Source: Erinaceus europaeus
Taxonomy: Eukaryota; Chordata; Mammalia; Eulipotyphla; Erinaceidae
Length of the DNA stretch: 64,000 bases
Direction of reading: 5' to 3'
Assembly (NCBI RefSeq): GCF_950295315.1
Contig: NC_080172.1
Coordinates: 78,139,118 to 78,203,117 of the forward strand
The notes beneath the pieces were generated by a model. The model ran no database searches. It was not told the origin of the DNA and was given only the letters and a program-made list of their open reading frames with translations. This document shows, one piece after another, positions 34,300 to 45,869 of this stretch. Each line of letters begins with the position of its first letter. Within the stretch, counting starts at the first letter, position 1. Made by a program: the position numbers and the translations under genes.

Positions 34300-34430
34300 T
34301 CTGATTTATTTATTTATTTATTTATTTATTCCGGACCACTGCTCAGCTCTGGTTTATGGGACTTTGGAGCCTCAGGCATGAGGGTCTGTTTGCATAACCA
34401 TTATGCTATCTACCCCCACCACCACCATTT
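34300..34430 (-). mobile_element. SINE-C, reverse strand, with (TTTA)n tail
   Basis: A (TTTA)n tail at about 34303-34331, then GGACCACTGCTCAGCTCTGG, GACTTTGGAGCCTCAGGCATGAGGGTC and GCATAACCATTATGCTATCTACCCC. Best-preserved reverse SINE-C here. Confidence 0.85.
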
Positions 34431-35239
34431 TAACTTCTTATAATCTCAGTTGCTGTGACTAGAGATAACAATTCTACATTTTTAACATTGTGAAAGAAGT
34501 CTATGGAAATAGACTTATGAAAGTGCATTGTTAAGGATTCAGTGTTGTGTATAAGCAAATTAATATTATTAAATGTGTACATTAAAATGTGTTAACACAT
34601 TGTCAAGAAACCTTGAAAATACTACCCTGGACTTTATTATAAAATTCTTAATAATTAACACTTAGAAGCAATTTGTTATGGTGTGATCTAGGATTTTTTA
34701 GACTTGAATTATATTTCTTACACTTCCAATATATTGCTTGAAATCTTAGACAAGTTGATATTTCTGTGTAGAATTTTTTCCCCATTCATAAAATCAGCCT
34801 TTCTTTTGTCCCATATTTAGATATCATCATTACAACATGTTTTGAGAAAAGAAGTTTGAAGAAATTTTGTTCTGTTGACCATGAAACTGATAAATGTTAT
34901 AGGTGTTAATAAACAGAGATAGTGTTAAGAAATATTTATTCATCCTTTTCTAATGAAATTGTGAAATGCGAAAATATGGCTGGTTAGTGAAGAAAATCTT
35001 TAAGTCATACATTTCATCAGCAAGAACTGAGTAGTGAAAAGTGAAATCACAGGAACTATTTGATTAAAGACATGAATGTTTTACATGAATGTTGAAGAAA
35101 TAAAAGAGGAGAATGAGTAACTGAAGACATACAAAGATGGCTCTGAGAAGAATAACACTTTGGGAAAAGGAACTAGAGTAGAATAACTAAAATAACTGGA
35201 GCACAGCCCTTTAAGGAGGAATGTGATAACTTCATGAGG
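34431..35239. other. Unassigned DNA
   Basis: Possibly an old MIR/L2-like piece near 34700-34800 (CATTCATAAAATCAG end), too weak to call. No genes. Confidence 0.4.
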
Positions 35240-35498
35240 GGTCTGAAGAGATAGGTAATGGTTAGGCAAAACACTTTACTACCTGAAGTACAAAAAAACC
35301 TAGGTTCAGTTCCCAGCACCACTCTAATCCAGAGATGTGTAGTGCTCTGGAAAAAATAAATAAAAGGTGGCTAGAAGACTGCAAAACGATTATATGGAAT
35401 ACTCTCATTCCTGAGTCTCTCAAATCCTAGGTTCAATCCCCTGTACCACCCATAAGCCAGAGCTGAACAGTGTTCTGGTAAAAATAAAAATTTAAATA
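35240..35498 (+). mobile_element. Two tandem SINE-C copies, plus strand
   Basis: The first copy (about 35240-35360) has GTTCAGTTCCCAGCACCAC, AGTGCTCTGG and an AAATAAATAAA end. The second (about 35361-35498) has GGTTCAATCCCCTGTACCACC, AAGCCAGAGCTGAACAGTGTTCTGG and an AAATAAATAAA tail. The second tail is the target of the adjacent SINE-A. Confidence 0.75.
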
Positions 35499-35513
35499 AA
35501 TAAATATAATTTT

Positions 35514-35793
35514 AAAAAAATATTTATTTTATTTATTCCCTTTTGTTGCCCTTGTTGTTTTATTGTTGTAGTTATTATTGTTGTTGTCGTTGTTGGATAG
35601 GACAGAGAGAAATGGAGAGAGGAGGGGAAGACAGAGAGGAGGAGAGAAAGATAGACACCTGCAGACCTGCTTCACCGCCTGTGAAGGGACTCCCCTGCAG
35701 GTGGGGAACCGGGGTTCAAACCGGGATCCTTATGCCGGTCCTTGTGCTTTGCGCCACCTGCGCTTAACCCGCTGCGCTACAGCCCGACTCCCA
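35514..35793 (-). mobile_element. SINE-A, reverse strand, in a SINE-C tail
   Basis: Well-preserved reverse copy: TTTATTCCCTTTTGTTGCCC, GGATAGGACAGAGAGAAATGG, ACCTGCAGACCTGCTTCACC, GGTTCAAACCGGGATCC (B box in reverse) and CTTAACCCGCTGCGCTAC (A box in reverse). The flanks AATAAATATAATTTT lie near 35499 and 35797. Confidence 0.88.
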
Positions 35794-35814
35794 AAATAAA
35801 TATAATTTTTAAAA

Positions 35815-36889
35815 CATTAAAAAAGGGTTAAAAAAAAAGCTGCATGAGTTGCCATGGATGCATCAACATGAAACTAGTTTTAAAACTATCAAGAAAAACC
35901 TAGAGTAAATTGCGGAGGGAATGATGTCAAGATTAGCAAAAAAACATGAAAAAGAAAATGTTTTATCCTTTCTGTGGGTGGGAAGTAAACATTGTGCACC
36001 AGGTGAGTTTTGCTTAACAAAGAAATAAACAGGCATGAACCATAAACCAGACTGAAAAGAAAAAAAGGTAGGCAAACTTGTTATTAACATTACTTATCTT
36101 CTTAACATATGGGAAAGTCTGAGTAGCTCACCATATAGCCCTAGACATGCAGAGAACTTTAGGGAAAAGAAAAGAAGAAATAGCAAAAAAGTAAAAGTTG
36201 AAAAGCAGAAGCATACAAATGTAGTTTTGATCTCAACCACTGATTAGAGATAAGGGGAATGAGTCTTCTTCATAGACTATAGCCCTCCCCCATTTTAGGG
36301 TTACTCCTTTGTTTGGGGGGTGGCAGGCACACTCCTCCATATCCTCATTCTACCTTCCATTTCATGTTAGTCTTCCTTATTGAACTATAAAAGACATTTA
36401 TTGTGCAAAATAGAAACATAATTTTCAGAAGGCCCAACCCCAGCATCACAAAGGAGAGCTTGAGCAAGTGGATCTGGAGTCTGAAAGAGATAGTAGTTTA
36501 ATAACTAGCCTTCACAGTTGTACACAAAGTAGTTGTTTATAGTCTCAGTTCTCTGGCTATACTTAGTCAGTTTTTGACAGAGGAAGAAAGAAATATCTCT
36601 GGGTGACTGGAGCCTAATAATCTTCTCCTTATTGTGGCAATGAAAAGAACTTTCTACACAATGTGCCCAATCATATGTGATACAGCTTTGAAGCACCAAG
36701 TCCTCAAAAGAACATTTAAGTCCCCATTACCTGAGTTTCCTTTCTCGTTTCGTTTTTTGATAATGTCATATTACTCATCTTTCTGGAGACTGTAGAAAAC
36801 GCAAGAGGAGAGAGACAGATAAATTCAGGAATACCACCTGACTTTGCCTTGAACTTTCCTATGTTGTGAAGTGATCTGGATTTATAGAT
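35815..36889. other. Unassigned DNA
   Basis: No repeats or coding signal recognised. A T8 run at 36296-36330 neighbourhood includes a G8 stretch; nothing else. Confidence 0.4.
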
Positions 36890-37040
36890 TGGAGATTTTT
36901 AAAGCTGAAGAAATTGAGGGCTAGAGAAGTTAAGTGATTTGCCCTAAAGTATAGTTGGTAACAATGTTGACAAAGGTTTCTGGGTTTCCTAATTCTCAGG
37001 TCTGGTTCATTGTACTATACCATATTGCCAGCTAGGACTA
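36890..37040 (+). repeat. MIR SINE relic
   Basis: AAAGCTGAAGAAATTGAGGGCTAGAGAAGTTAAGTGATTTGCCC, then TTTCCTAATTCTCAGGTCTGG and CATTGTACTATACCATATTGCC follow the MIR core and its 3' side closely. Confidence 0.75.
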
Positions 37041-37724
37041 GTTGTTTGCTGCATGTTTGCTATCAGTGTGTTTATTAATAGGCCTTAGACATTGCTGTGA
37101 AATCACAGACAGCGGCATTATAATTAGGTACAATGGTGCCAGTTGCTATAATTTCCAAAGATGACATTAAGACCTAGATCTCTGTTGTTTTTTTTTTTTC
37201 ATGTCTTGTTTGTGTCTTTTGTCCAAGATAATTATTGAACTCTACATGCTTATTGGTAGTAAGATGATATATTGTATCTCACTAGATGAGAAAAAAATGT
37301 TCATTGCCACTAGAACTGAGTATGAAAGCATAATTTTGTTATATTAAGCTAGCCAAGTAAATTCTGCCACTATCCTAATTATCACAAAAATAACTATAGT
37401 AAGACCTTTTTTTACTTTAAAAAATGTTACCTGAAATTTGTTTATGTGTACCTATTTTGCTAGCCATGTTTCTATAGTGTGTATTTAAAATATTTTTGTT
37501 CTTCCTTCTAATGTACGTGTTCTTAAAAAGGGTAAAGAAAGTCTTTATAAACCAGTAAGTTATCAAAATTAACTGCACTTTAAACGTATTGGTATTGGGA
37601 GTTGAGGCTGTAACTTAGAACATATAATTTACATATATGAAACCTGGGTTGATACCCACCCCCCAAAAAAAGCAGTAAAAATATTGCCCTTACATAGGAT
37701 TTTCTTCCCTTCCTCTTTCTTTTT
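37041..37724. other. Mostly unassigned DNA
   Basis: 37592-37680 looks like a diverged plus SINE-C (GAAACCTGGGTTGATACCC, A-run). The rest shows nothing. Confidence 0.4.
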
Positions 37725-38012
37725 TTTTTAAATTTTAAATATTTATTTATTTTCCCTTTTGTTGCCCTTGTTTTTTGTTGTTGTTGTAGTTATTGTTATT
37801 GATGTTGTCATTGTTAGATAGGACAGAGTGAAATAGAGAGAGGAGGGGAAGACAGAGAGGAGGAGAGAAAGATAAACACCTGCAGACCTGCTTCACCGCC
37901 TGTGAAGAGACTCCCCTGCAGGTGAGGAGCCTGGGCTGGAATCGGGATCCTTCAGCAGGTCCTTGTACTTTGCGCCATGTGAGCTTAACCCGTTGTGCTA
38001 CCGCCCTACTCC
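37725..38012 (-). mobile_element. SINE-A, reverse strand
   Basis: TTTATTTATTTTCCCTTTTGTTGCCC, GATAGGACAGAGTGAAATAG, CCTGCAGACCTGCTTCACC, GGAATCGGGATCCTTCAGC and GAGCTTAACCCGTTGTGCTACC. The sequence after it (38040-38150) may be a diverged reverse SINE-C. Confidence 0.88.
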
Positions 38013-38160
38013 CTCTCTCTCTTTTCTGTCGCTCCTTTTTTTCTTCTTCCTTTCACTTGGGCACCACTTATCTCTGGTCACTTATGGCACATGGGGTAGT
38101 TCTGGTAGTTGATGCATGCAAGTTTCTAGCTACCGCCACACATATTTCCAGTCCTATTTG

Positions 38161-38664
38161 GCTTCTTTTTTGTATTCTTATAATTAAATTCAATAGATAA
38201 TTACTTTGTTGTTAAACTATAATTACTGACAAAAGCAATAGTGAAAAGACAATCAAAATTATCTTTAATTCATCATGTACTATATATAATTCTGTAAAGT
38301 TTCCACACTCAGTTTCTATTTATTATATAAAAATTCCTTCCCATTCCATGACTCTCTAACGCTGTTCATTTTCAACATCAGCATAACAGAATGAACATAA
38401 ACGGTATTATCAGCATCAGGAGAAGTTTTCACAAATTTGATTGTCTTTGAACTGAGTACTGGAATAACAGAAGAAAGAAAGTTTTAGTAGCAGAAGAATC
38501 AGCATGATTCTCAGAAAGATGTAATAGCTCTGAATTCAGGGGACTTCTTAGTGGAGTAGTGATCCAGACAGATATCTAAAGCCAACTGGTTGAATACACA
38601 TTAATTATATAAGAAAACTTGAATTAAAAATGAATATTTGGCAGTTAAAAATGCCATTGAACTT
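38161..38664. other. AT-rich DNA without features
   Basis: Nothing recognised. Confidence 0.45.
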
Positions 38665-38875
38665 ATAGTAGTCTGGAGCAATGTGGTACTGTACCTGGTT
38701 AAGTGCACATGTTACCATATGCAAGGATCTGGGTTCAAGACCCTGGTTGCCACTTGTTGGAGGGAAGTTATGAGTGGTGAAGCAGGGTTGCAGGTATCTC
38801 TTTCTATTCTCTCTATCTTTCTTTCCTCTTCCAATTTCTTTCTCTCCTATCAAATAAAACAAAAATATAACAATC
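38665..38875 (+). mobile_element. SINE-B, plus strand
   Basis: GTGGTACTGTACCTGGTTAAGTGCACATG, GATCTGGGTTCAAGACCC, GGTTGCAGGTATCTC, CT-rich stretch and CAAATAAAACAAAAATA tail. Confidence 0.8.
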
Positions 38876-39494
38876 AATATGATCAACAAGGAAGAATGAA
38901 AATAAACCAAAAACAGAAAGATGCAAGTCACCACCATAAGGGATGAACAGAGAGAAAAAAACCAACAAAAATATCTGGAAAATGATTGTAAGAGAACTAG
39001 TTAACCTGGTATGGAGTCAGTTCCTTGGTTAGATTCCTTGATTCGCCACTTGCTACAATGAAACACTTCTGGATCTCTATGATCTAGAAACATAGAGATC
39101 AAAGATCTTCATACTAAGCCAAGAAAATTGTGAGCACTAGCTGAGTCACCACTCATAATTCTGGAGATAAGAGTGGATTATGTTTAAAAAAATATGTATA
39201 TGAAAATATTTGCTCCTCTAATTTAGGAAATATTTTATCTTTGATATAGATGAAGACTGAACAACATTCTGATGTGAGTCAACATTCATTTAGGAGTCAA
39301 GTTATTTTGTAAACATCCTTGGCAATTTCATTCACATGGCAAGAACCCAGCAGAGAATGAGCTATATTTCTGGGGAACCATGAAAATAAGTAGAAAGGGA
39401 CACAGTCTCTCTACCAACAGGGAACTCAGTTGTTGTGGAGAAAAGAATTAGTTATGACTGAAAATAATTAATTTGTATTAAGAGGTCTTAGAGT
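38876..39494. other. Unassigned DNA
   Basis: A 10-bp inverted repeat GATCTCTATG (39072-39081) / CATAGAGATC (39091-39100) is the only structure seen. Confidence 0.4.
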
Positions 39495-40215
39495 GGGACT
39501 GAGGTCATATACCAATACAACACCAACTAGGTCCTTTGTCATCCTTTTTTGGACCTGGCTTATTTCTCTTTACACGATACCTTCAAGTCCCATCCAGGAT
39601 GAGCTGACAAAGGTGAATTCATCATTCTTAATAACTGAGTAATATTCCATTGTGTAAATATATCACAGCTTTCTCTGCTACCCACCTGTTGTTGGTCACC
39701 TAGGTTGTTCCCAGGTTTTGCCTGTTACAAATTTTGTTGATATGAACATAGAAAAACAAAGATCTTTCTGGATGAGTGTTTTTGATTCCTTAGGATTTAC
39801 CAGAAAAGGAATTGTTGGGTACACCCATTTATAGCATTTTGATTATTCTCCAGAATGCTATCCACAGGGATTGGGCCATTTTACATCCCTACCTGCAGTA
39901 CAGAAAGGCTCCTTTACCCCACAGCCTATACATCATTGTTGTACAGGGTAGTAATATCCTTTCTGATGTATGACATTCTCATAGGAGTGAGGTGGTATCT
40001 CACTGTTATCTTTATTTGCATTTATCTGATAATCAGTGACTTGGAGCATTTTTTCATCTGTTGGCTTTTTGGATTACTCCTTTGGTTAATATTCTGTCCA
40101 TATTCAACTCACTTTAGATGTTTTTGTTATTGTTGTTGTTCAGTCTGGTGAGCTCTTTATATATTTTGGTCTTTAACCTTTTTTCTGATGCATGGCATGT
40201 AAAGATCTTAATTCT
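39495..40215 (-). mobile_element. L1 3' fragment, reverse strand
   Basis: CCAACTAGGTCCTTTGTCATCC, AGTAATATTCCATTGTGTA, TGTTGTTGGTCACCTAGGTTG, ATGTATGACATTCTCATAGG and GCATGGCATGTAAAGATCTT match the 3' half of the L1 at 56360-57220. Confidence 0.85.
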
Positions 40216-40614
40216 GTTCTATACTCTGTGTGGTGTGTATATATGGCTGCTTCTCTGTAAGCTTTCAGTCTGAATCCAAGTCTTAGGGGTTTGTTACTAG
40301 GATGCACCTGTGTTCAGAGAAATAGGACTCAATTTACTGAATACCTGCCAGCTGCCACACATTTCCTTTATGTATGTCTGTCTTAGAGCAAACTACTTTT
40401 AGTCAGAAATGTCCCCTGTTATTATGATGTTTCCTTGCCAGTAGTTGACTAACACCCCCAAGGTCATAGATTAAAACCTTAAAGGTTCTCCTCTCTTACT
40501 GTCAGTATTGTGTGTTGCTCTGACTGCTGTTGCAAAGACAGAAAATGCTGCCATCCTCTGCAAGAACTCTTAACTTTTGTGAGTTTGGTTTTAATTCCAT
40601 AGCCTTTCTCTCCA
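40216..40614. other. Unassigned DNA
   Basis: Nothing recognised. Confidence 0.4.
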
Positions 40615-40768
40615 CACATGAGCACCCACCTGCACCCAGACTGCAGCACTACTCCACCACTCATGAATTATCCTTCCTGCAGGTGGGAACCAGGTATTTG
40701 ACCACAGGTTGGTTACCTGCACATCATAACCTATGAACTCTATTAGTTGAGCTGTTGCCCAGTCCTAC
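40615..40768 (-). mobile_element. SINE-B, reverse strand, truncated
   Basis: CTGCAGCACTACTCCACCACTCATGAATTATCC, CCTGCAGGTGGGAACCAGG, ending with GAGCTGTTGCCCAGTCC. The A-rich tail end is missing. Confidence 0.65.
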
Positions 40769-40974
40769 CAACAGAAGTCCATATTTCTGTTCAGAAAGCA
40801 TGTATTAGAAATATTTACAAGAAAATTCATGAAACTTGATCATGGCTGCCTGTTTAAGATGTCTAGGACACTTAAATTCATTCCCTGTGAAAATTCCAAA
40901 GTTTTTTTTTTCATGTTAGTAATGGGAGAAGAAACAAAGACATACATGATTTTTGAAATCAGAATTTTTATTTT

Positions 40975-41430
40975 AGTCTTTTTTTTGTTGTTTGTTTGTT
41001 TGGATTCTACCAGAGCACTGCTTATGTTTGATTTATGGGGATTTAACCTGGTTCCATAGCTGACTCAGGTATAAAAGTCTTTTTTTAAAAAAATACTTAA
41101 AAAAATATTATTTATTTATTTTCCCTTTTGTTGCCCTTGTTTTTATTGTTGTTGTAGTTATCATTGTTGTTATTATTGATGTTGTCATTGTTAGATAAGA
41201 GGGAGAGAAATGGAGAGAGGAGGGGAAACCAGGGAAGGGGAGAGAAAGACACACGCAGACCTGCTTCACCACCTATGAAGCGACTCTGCTGCAGGTGGGG
41301 AGCCAGGGGCTCGAACCCAGATCCTTACACCAGTGCTTGCACTTTGCTGCCACCTGTGCTTAACCTACTGGGCTACCACCAGACTCCCACACATAAAAGT
41401 CTTTTTACATAAACGTTATGTTGTCTCCCC
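40975..41430 (-). mobile_element. SINE-C, reverse strand, split by a SINE-A
   Basis: The first half (40975-41084: ACCAGAGCACTGCTTATGTTTG, GGGGATTTAACCTGG, CAGGTATAAAAGTC) and the second half (41393-41430: AAAAGTCTTTTTACATAAACGTTATGTTGTC) make one SINE-C when the inserted SINE-A is removed. Confidence 0.8.
41085..41392 (-). mobile_element. SINE-A nested in a SINE-C, 14-bp target duplication
   Basis: Reverse SINE-A (TTTATTTATTTTCCCTTTTG, GAGAGAAATGGAGAGAGGAGG, CAGACCTGCTTCACC, CTCGAACCCAGATCCTTACACC). Identical ATAAAAGTCTTTTT at 41071-41084 and 41393-41406. Confidence 0.92.
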
Positions 41431-43127
41431 AACCAGAAATCAGATTTTTAGTACCTGAGTTTTAGTAATTAAAAAAACAACAATAACTTAAGGTAAAAGT
41501 GAGAAATTTAAGTTACAAAATATATTTGTTGAATTATGAATTACATAAAAATGACCAAAATGGAAGAAATTATTTCTTAAATGACTGTTTGTAGTTTGTT
41601 ATCAGCTTCTAATGATAACTAGTTTTACTTGTAAACTGAAAATTATACTGCAGAAACCTACATCCCAATGAGATAAATGTATTTCATTTATAACTGCTCA
41701 GTGAGCAAAGAAAGACCCAGGGGCATTTAGAAGTCGGAAAAACCTATCTTTCTCCTGGATGTCATAATTGTAACTACAGTAGAAAGGATAAATGATAAAT
41801 GAGACAATGATAGATGAGTATGGTATGAATTATATTTAGAAACTCAAATATAAACATATCATATTATTTTTTGCCATGATTTTCTTTTTCTAGCCCAAAG
41901 AAGAATCTTGTTTTGATGGCAAATTGAAGAAGAAAAATTGAAGACACAAATGAATAAAAATGTCTGTGGAATTCAAATATGCAAATGAAAACTATTCCTT
42001 TTGTACACACTGTAGATGGAAGAACAGAGTACGTGATCACAGCTGGAATTCACGCTGGGATCTTATACAACGTAATATTAGCATCCACCTTTAGATCAGG
42101 CACACCCCAGCTGTTCACTTTACAAAGACTTCCTCCTCCTTTTCCTTTCTCTTCCCCTTCAGTAACCCTTTACACAGGCTTTCGATTTTTTTTTTTTTTA
42201 AGGAAGAAATGAAGCCAGAATCTTTTGTGTAAAAGAAAAAAAAATACTATAAAGCAGAAGCAAACCCAGAGCAGTTATTTTAGGGGAAAAAAGTAGTTTT
42301 GCTTTAATAATTAGAAATTCTTTCTTTCCAAGCCAGTAGTGCCACTTCAAAACACTTATTCTGCATTTCAAAGGCAGTCATTGTCTTCTATGCATGCTGG
42401 AGCAGTGGATATGACCCTAATGTTTTAGAGGATGAATAACAGGATAAAAACTTATGCATTGTTTAATCTCCACTCTCTTGTGCTTGATTTTTGCATTTTG
42501 GTTGAATAAATATATATCTAATTATAGTCATACAAATAACATGCTCTACATAATTAAAATTGATTCAGTATAGAAACATATGTCCACTTCCTAATATATA
42601 ACTGATTTTCAGATGTAAGAACACATACTTTCCATGATTAAATGAGGCAAACTATGCCTTCCAAAAAAGCCCTAAGCTCTGGAAAATGAGATAAACTCAT
42701 TTAGAGCAAGTGGGCTCTAAATGCAGTAATGTGTTTTTATAAGAAAAGAGGCTGCAAATGTGACAATGTTACCGTGGAGGCAAGGATCAGAGTGATGTGG
42801 CTACAAACCAAGGAACTCCCAAAGGCCCTAGACACTGAAAGAAGCAAGAAAGACATTGCCTCATAGAACCTAGAGGTGTATGACCCTACCGACACACATT
42901 GCTTTTAGATTCCTTACCTCTACAGTTGTGAGAGAATACATTATTACTCTTTAAGATACCTGGAGTTTGGAAATCAGACAGCTTTTGGAAAGCAGACAGG
43001 AAACTAGTGCATTTGAATTCTTGAAAATCAGTATGTTAGCTAAGGTCTTGTATCCTAACCTGGATTCTCTAGAAACAAGCTGCCTAAGGTAAGACAGTAA
43101 GACAGTGTGGCTGCTTCTGCTTATTTC
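41431..43127. other. Unique DNA, no gene seen
   Basis: 1.7 kb without recognisable repeats. A 77-codon frame at 41979-42212 has no known features. A poly(T) lies at 42187-42199. Confidence 0.5.
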
Positions 43128-43178
43128 ACACACAGACACACACACACAGACACACACACACACACACACACACACACC
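43128..43178 (+). repeat. (CA)n microsatellite with GACA interruptions
   Basis: CACACACAGACACACACACACAGACACA-type array. Confidence 0.95.
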
Positions 43179-44022
43179 AGGTAAAGCTAAAAGGAAACTG
43201 AGACATAGAGGAAGCAATGGGACATGATGCTACTGTAGCTAGCTACTGCTTGTGACTAACTAGTAATTATTTAATGTGCTGGATGGCAAGTGTATGAACT
43301 CAACATTTGGACTTTGCTGGATATCTGAAAGGAAGAAACTTGAAGGAAAATTTGCCTGGTTCCGTTTTATATCCAGTTTCCTATGGTCAAGGATTTCAAA
43401 GCAGGTTTGAGTTGACTGATTCAGGCTTTCAGTTAAGGTTTGGGAAACCTGATCCTGTACTACATGGCATTGTATTGCACACAAACCCATAAGGACAGGG
43501 GAAAATCTAACTTTAGAGGATTGACATGTGGGGTGAAAAAGCCTTTCAGGCTGAAGACTTTAATATGGAGAAATGGTTGCTGTAAGTAGCGAGTGACTTT
43601 GGTGGCCTGTGTTTGAGAAACAGAAGAAGAAATCTTAAAAGCACAGGTGTTTTGTGCTTTTGAGATAAATTGCTGTATATATACTCTTTGTTCTTATGAA
43701 AAGTGATAGATACATGGTTATGATATATTTGGAAGTTAGAGTCAGTAGGATTAAGAAGGTATTAAATGAAAGTTTTGTTACCAGTTATTATGGTCACCAC
43801 TCAACATGCATTGTTCTGTTATTTTTTTCTAGCAGTTGTCATGACTGGTAGTTCTTAAATAATAGTGTCATGCTGATGTTTGATAACTAGCAATTTTCTA
43901 AACTGCATATATACATATACATGTATATATGGCTTTATAGTAGTTTATTAATATAAATAATGTGTAGTACAATAATTAAATATGGAGTTGTCAGAAAGGA
44001 CATGACATGTTTTTTTGCATAG
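43179..44022. other. Unassigned DNA
   Basis: No repeat or gene recognised. Two overlapping opposed frames of 61-76 codons near 43260-43490 are considered chance. Confidence 0.45.
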
Positions 44023-44036
44023 AAAAATAAGTCATG

Positions 44037-44245
44037 GGGTGGTGTGGTATTTCGTTCACCTGTTTGAATGCACATGTTACAAATGTGCATGCTTGAGACC
44101 CTGGTCCCCACCTACAGGGGGAAAGCTTTGCAAGTTGTAGAGCAGTGTTGTAGGTGTCTCTCTGTCTCTCTCCTGCTCTATCTTCCCCTTCCCTCTTGAT
44201 TTCTGGCTGTCTCTATCCAATAAATAAGTAAAGATAAATAGAGAT
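44037..44245 (+). mobile_element. SINE-B, plus strand, with target duplication
   Basis: GGGTGGTGTGGTATTTCGTTCACCTG, GCTTGAGACCCTGGTCCCC, GGGGGAAAGCTTTGCAAG, CT-rich stretch, TCCAATAAATAAGTAAAGATAAA. Flanked by AAAAATAAGTCATG (44023-44036) and AAAAATATGTCATG (44246-44259). Confidence 0.88.
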
Positions 44246-44461
44246 AAAAATATGTCATGAATTTTCTGACCGCACAACAATTACATTACTTAATATAAAT
44301 TCCTAATAGGTAGTTGATTCTCACAATATGCTTTCTTTGATTTTTATCAGATTTTGCAGTCCAACCAAACTGGATTTGTAGTGTAGTTCTTGTACAAAAC
44401 ATTGTCATCTTTTGATGTATGTGAATCAGTAAGATGAAATGATACAATGAAGTGCTAAACA

Positions 44462-44645
44462 GTGACACATGTGCTTGAGTGCACACATTACACTTTTCTA
44501 GGACTTGTATTCAAACCCCCAGTTCCCATGTACATGGAAAAGTTTTATGAGCTGTGAAGCAATGCTGCAGGTGTTTCTTTTTCTCTTTCCTTCTTTATCT
44601 TTTCTTCCCTTCAATTTCTTTCTTTTCAATAAAATAAAAGAAATG
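44462..44645 (+). mobile_element. SINE-B, plus strand, 5'-short
   Basis: ATGTGCTTGAGTGCACACATTAC, GTATTCAAACCCCC, GGAAAAGTTTTATGAGC, GCTGCAGGTGTTTC and a CAATAAAATAAAAG tail. Confidence 0.75.
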
Positions 44646-44870
44646 TATATGAAACAATGAAAAAATGATGAAATTTCATTGCTATTGATGACATAAGTTA
44701 ATTCTTCTCTGAATAAGATAAAGCTTTCAAATACTAGAAAGGCATCTCATTAAAATAATTTGTGTGTGCTGTTCACAGCCTAAATGCTATAGATCTATCT
44801 ATCCTCTTAAATCTTAATCCCTATTATTATTTATCATTTTAAATTAAGATAATTAACAAAAGAATATAGT

Positions 44871-45510
44871 TGGGATAGCAACACGAGAGAAAGAGATGAC
44901 ACAGGAACCAAGCTTCTGATGGCAAGATAATTCAAATCTTTATTCATCCGAGCACTCCAGAGTCGGGCAGTAGCACACCTGGTTAAGCCATGTTGTGCAA
45001 ACCACAATGGCCAGCATCAGCCTCCCAGTCTTCCCATGTGCTTCCCCATGCCGGAAAAGGAAAGAGATGTCGGAAATGGAAGTGGCTTGACAATAACTTA
45101 CATGGTTAGGAAAGGGGTGGAGAAAGGTGAAAAAGGTAGGGACTTCCTTAGCAATTGTTGCTAGGGGTTTAACTGGTAGGTTTAATAATATCCTCCGGGG
45201 AACTAGGAAGGAGACCTTTAGTCATCTGTAAGACAAAGCAGAAGATTGATATGTTGATAATAAAAGAGTGGGCCATAGTATCAAGGGATGCAGGGTGGAG
45301 CAAGGGGAGCTGGCTTAATGTTTTAAGGGATGCCAGGCTCCTGGAGGCAGAAAAATGCAGGGTGCTTTGTGAGGCAGGGAGTCGGATATGATGAGGCAAC
45401 CCTTTGGGGTTCCTGTGTCCCCCTCGCTCAACCTCTTGGTAGAGAGAGAGACTAACAGGATAGACACAACCCTCAGGTCAAGCTCTGCCAGGTTCTACCA
45501 CATCCTCACA
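44871..45510 (-). mobile_element. LTR-like element, reverse strand
   Basis: On the minus strand it opens TGTGAGGATGTGG (45510) and closes GCTATCCCA (44871), TG...CA ends, with AATAAAG at about 44949 and a pyrimidine-rich 3' part, as in a retroviral LTR. No matching short duplication was found at the ends, so the boundaries are provisional. A SINE head-like piece (44962-44990, GTCGGGCAGTAGCACACCTG) lies just upstream of the poly(A) signal. Confidence 0.45.
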
Positions 45511-45869
45511 ATTTCCCTACATAATATTTTTAAAGTACTTGTCAGTCTTAGTGATATATTTATATTCATCATTGCTTATTTCAAGCCAGTGGTGATGCCA
45601 ATGAAAGTGAACTTGATAGCACACTGACCTATTGTGTTTCCACTATAATGATTTAATATGTACAGTAACATTCAAAAGAGTATAATAATGAAGTATAATA
45701 GGATAATTAGCAGATATGAGTTTTTGTGTGTGTGGTGCAGTTGGGATACGTGTATGCTTGATGGAGCTTAGGGAGAACTCCCCCCATCCTTGGATGGAGG
45801 TCTGAGAAGATACCCCCTTGTAAGTCTCTCTTGCCAAGGTGAGCAAAGGGGAAAAACCATCTCTCAGAC
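45511..45869. other. Unassigned DNA between LTR-like elements
   Basis: Nothing recognised; could be old retroviral or unrelated sequence. Confidence 0.35.

Noticed and set aside
39072..39100. 10-bp inverted repeat as a regulatory hairpin
   Set aside because: Arms of 10 bp with a 9-nt loop are expected by chance in a window of this size.
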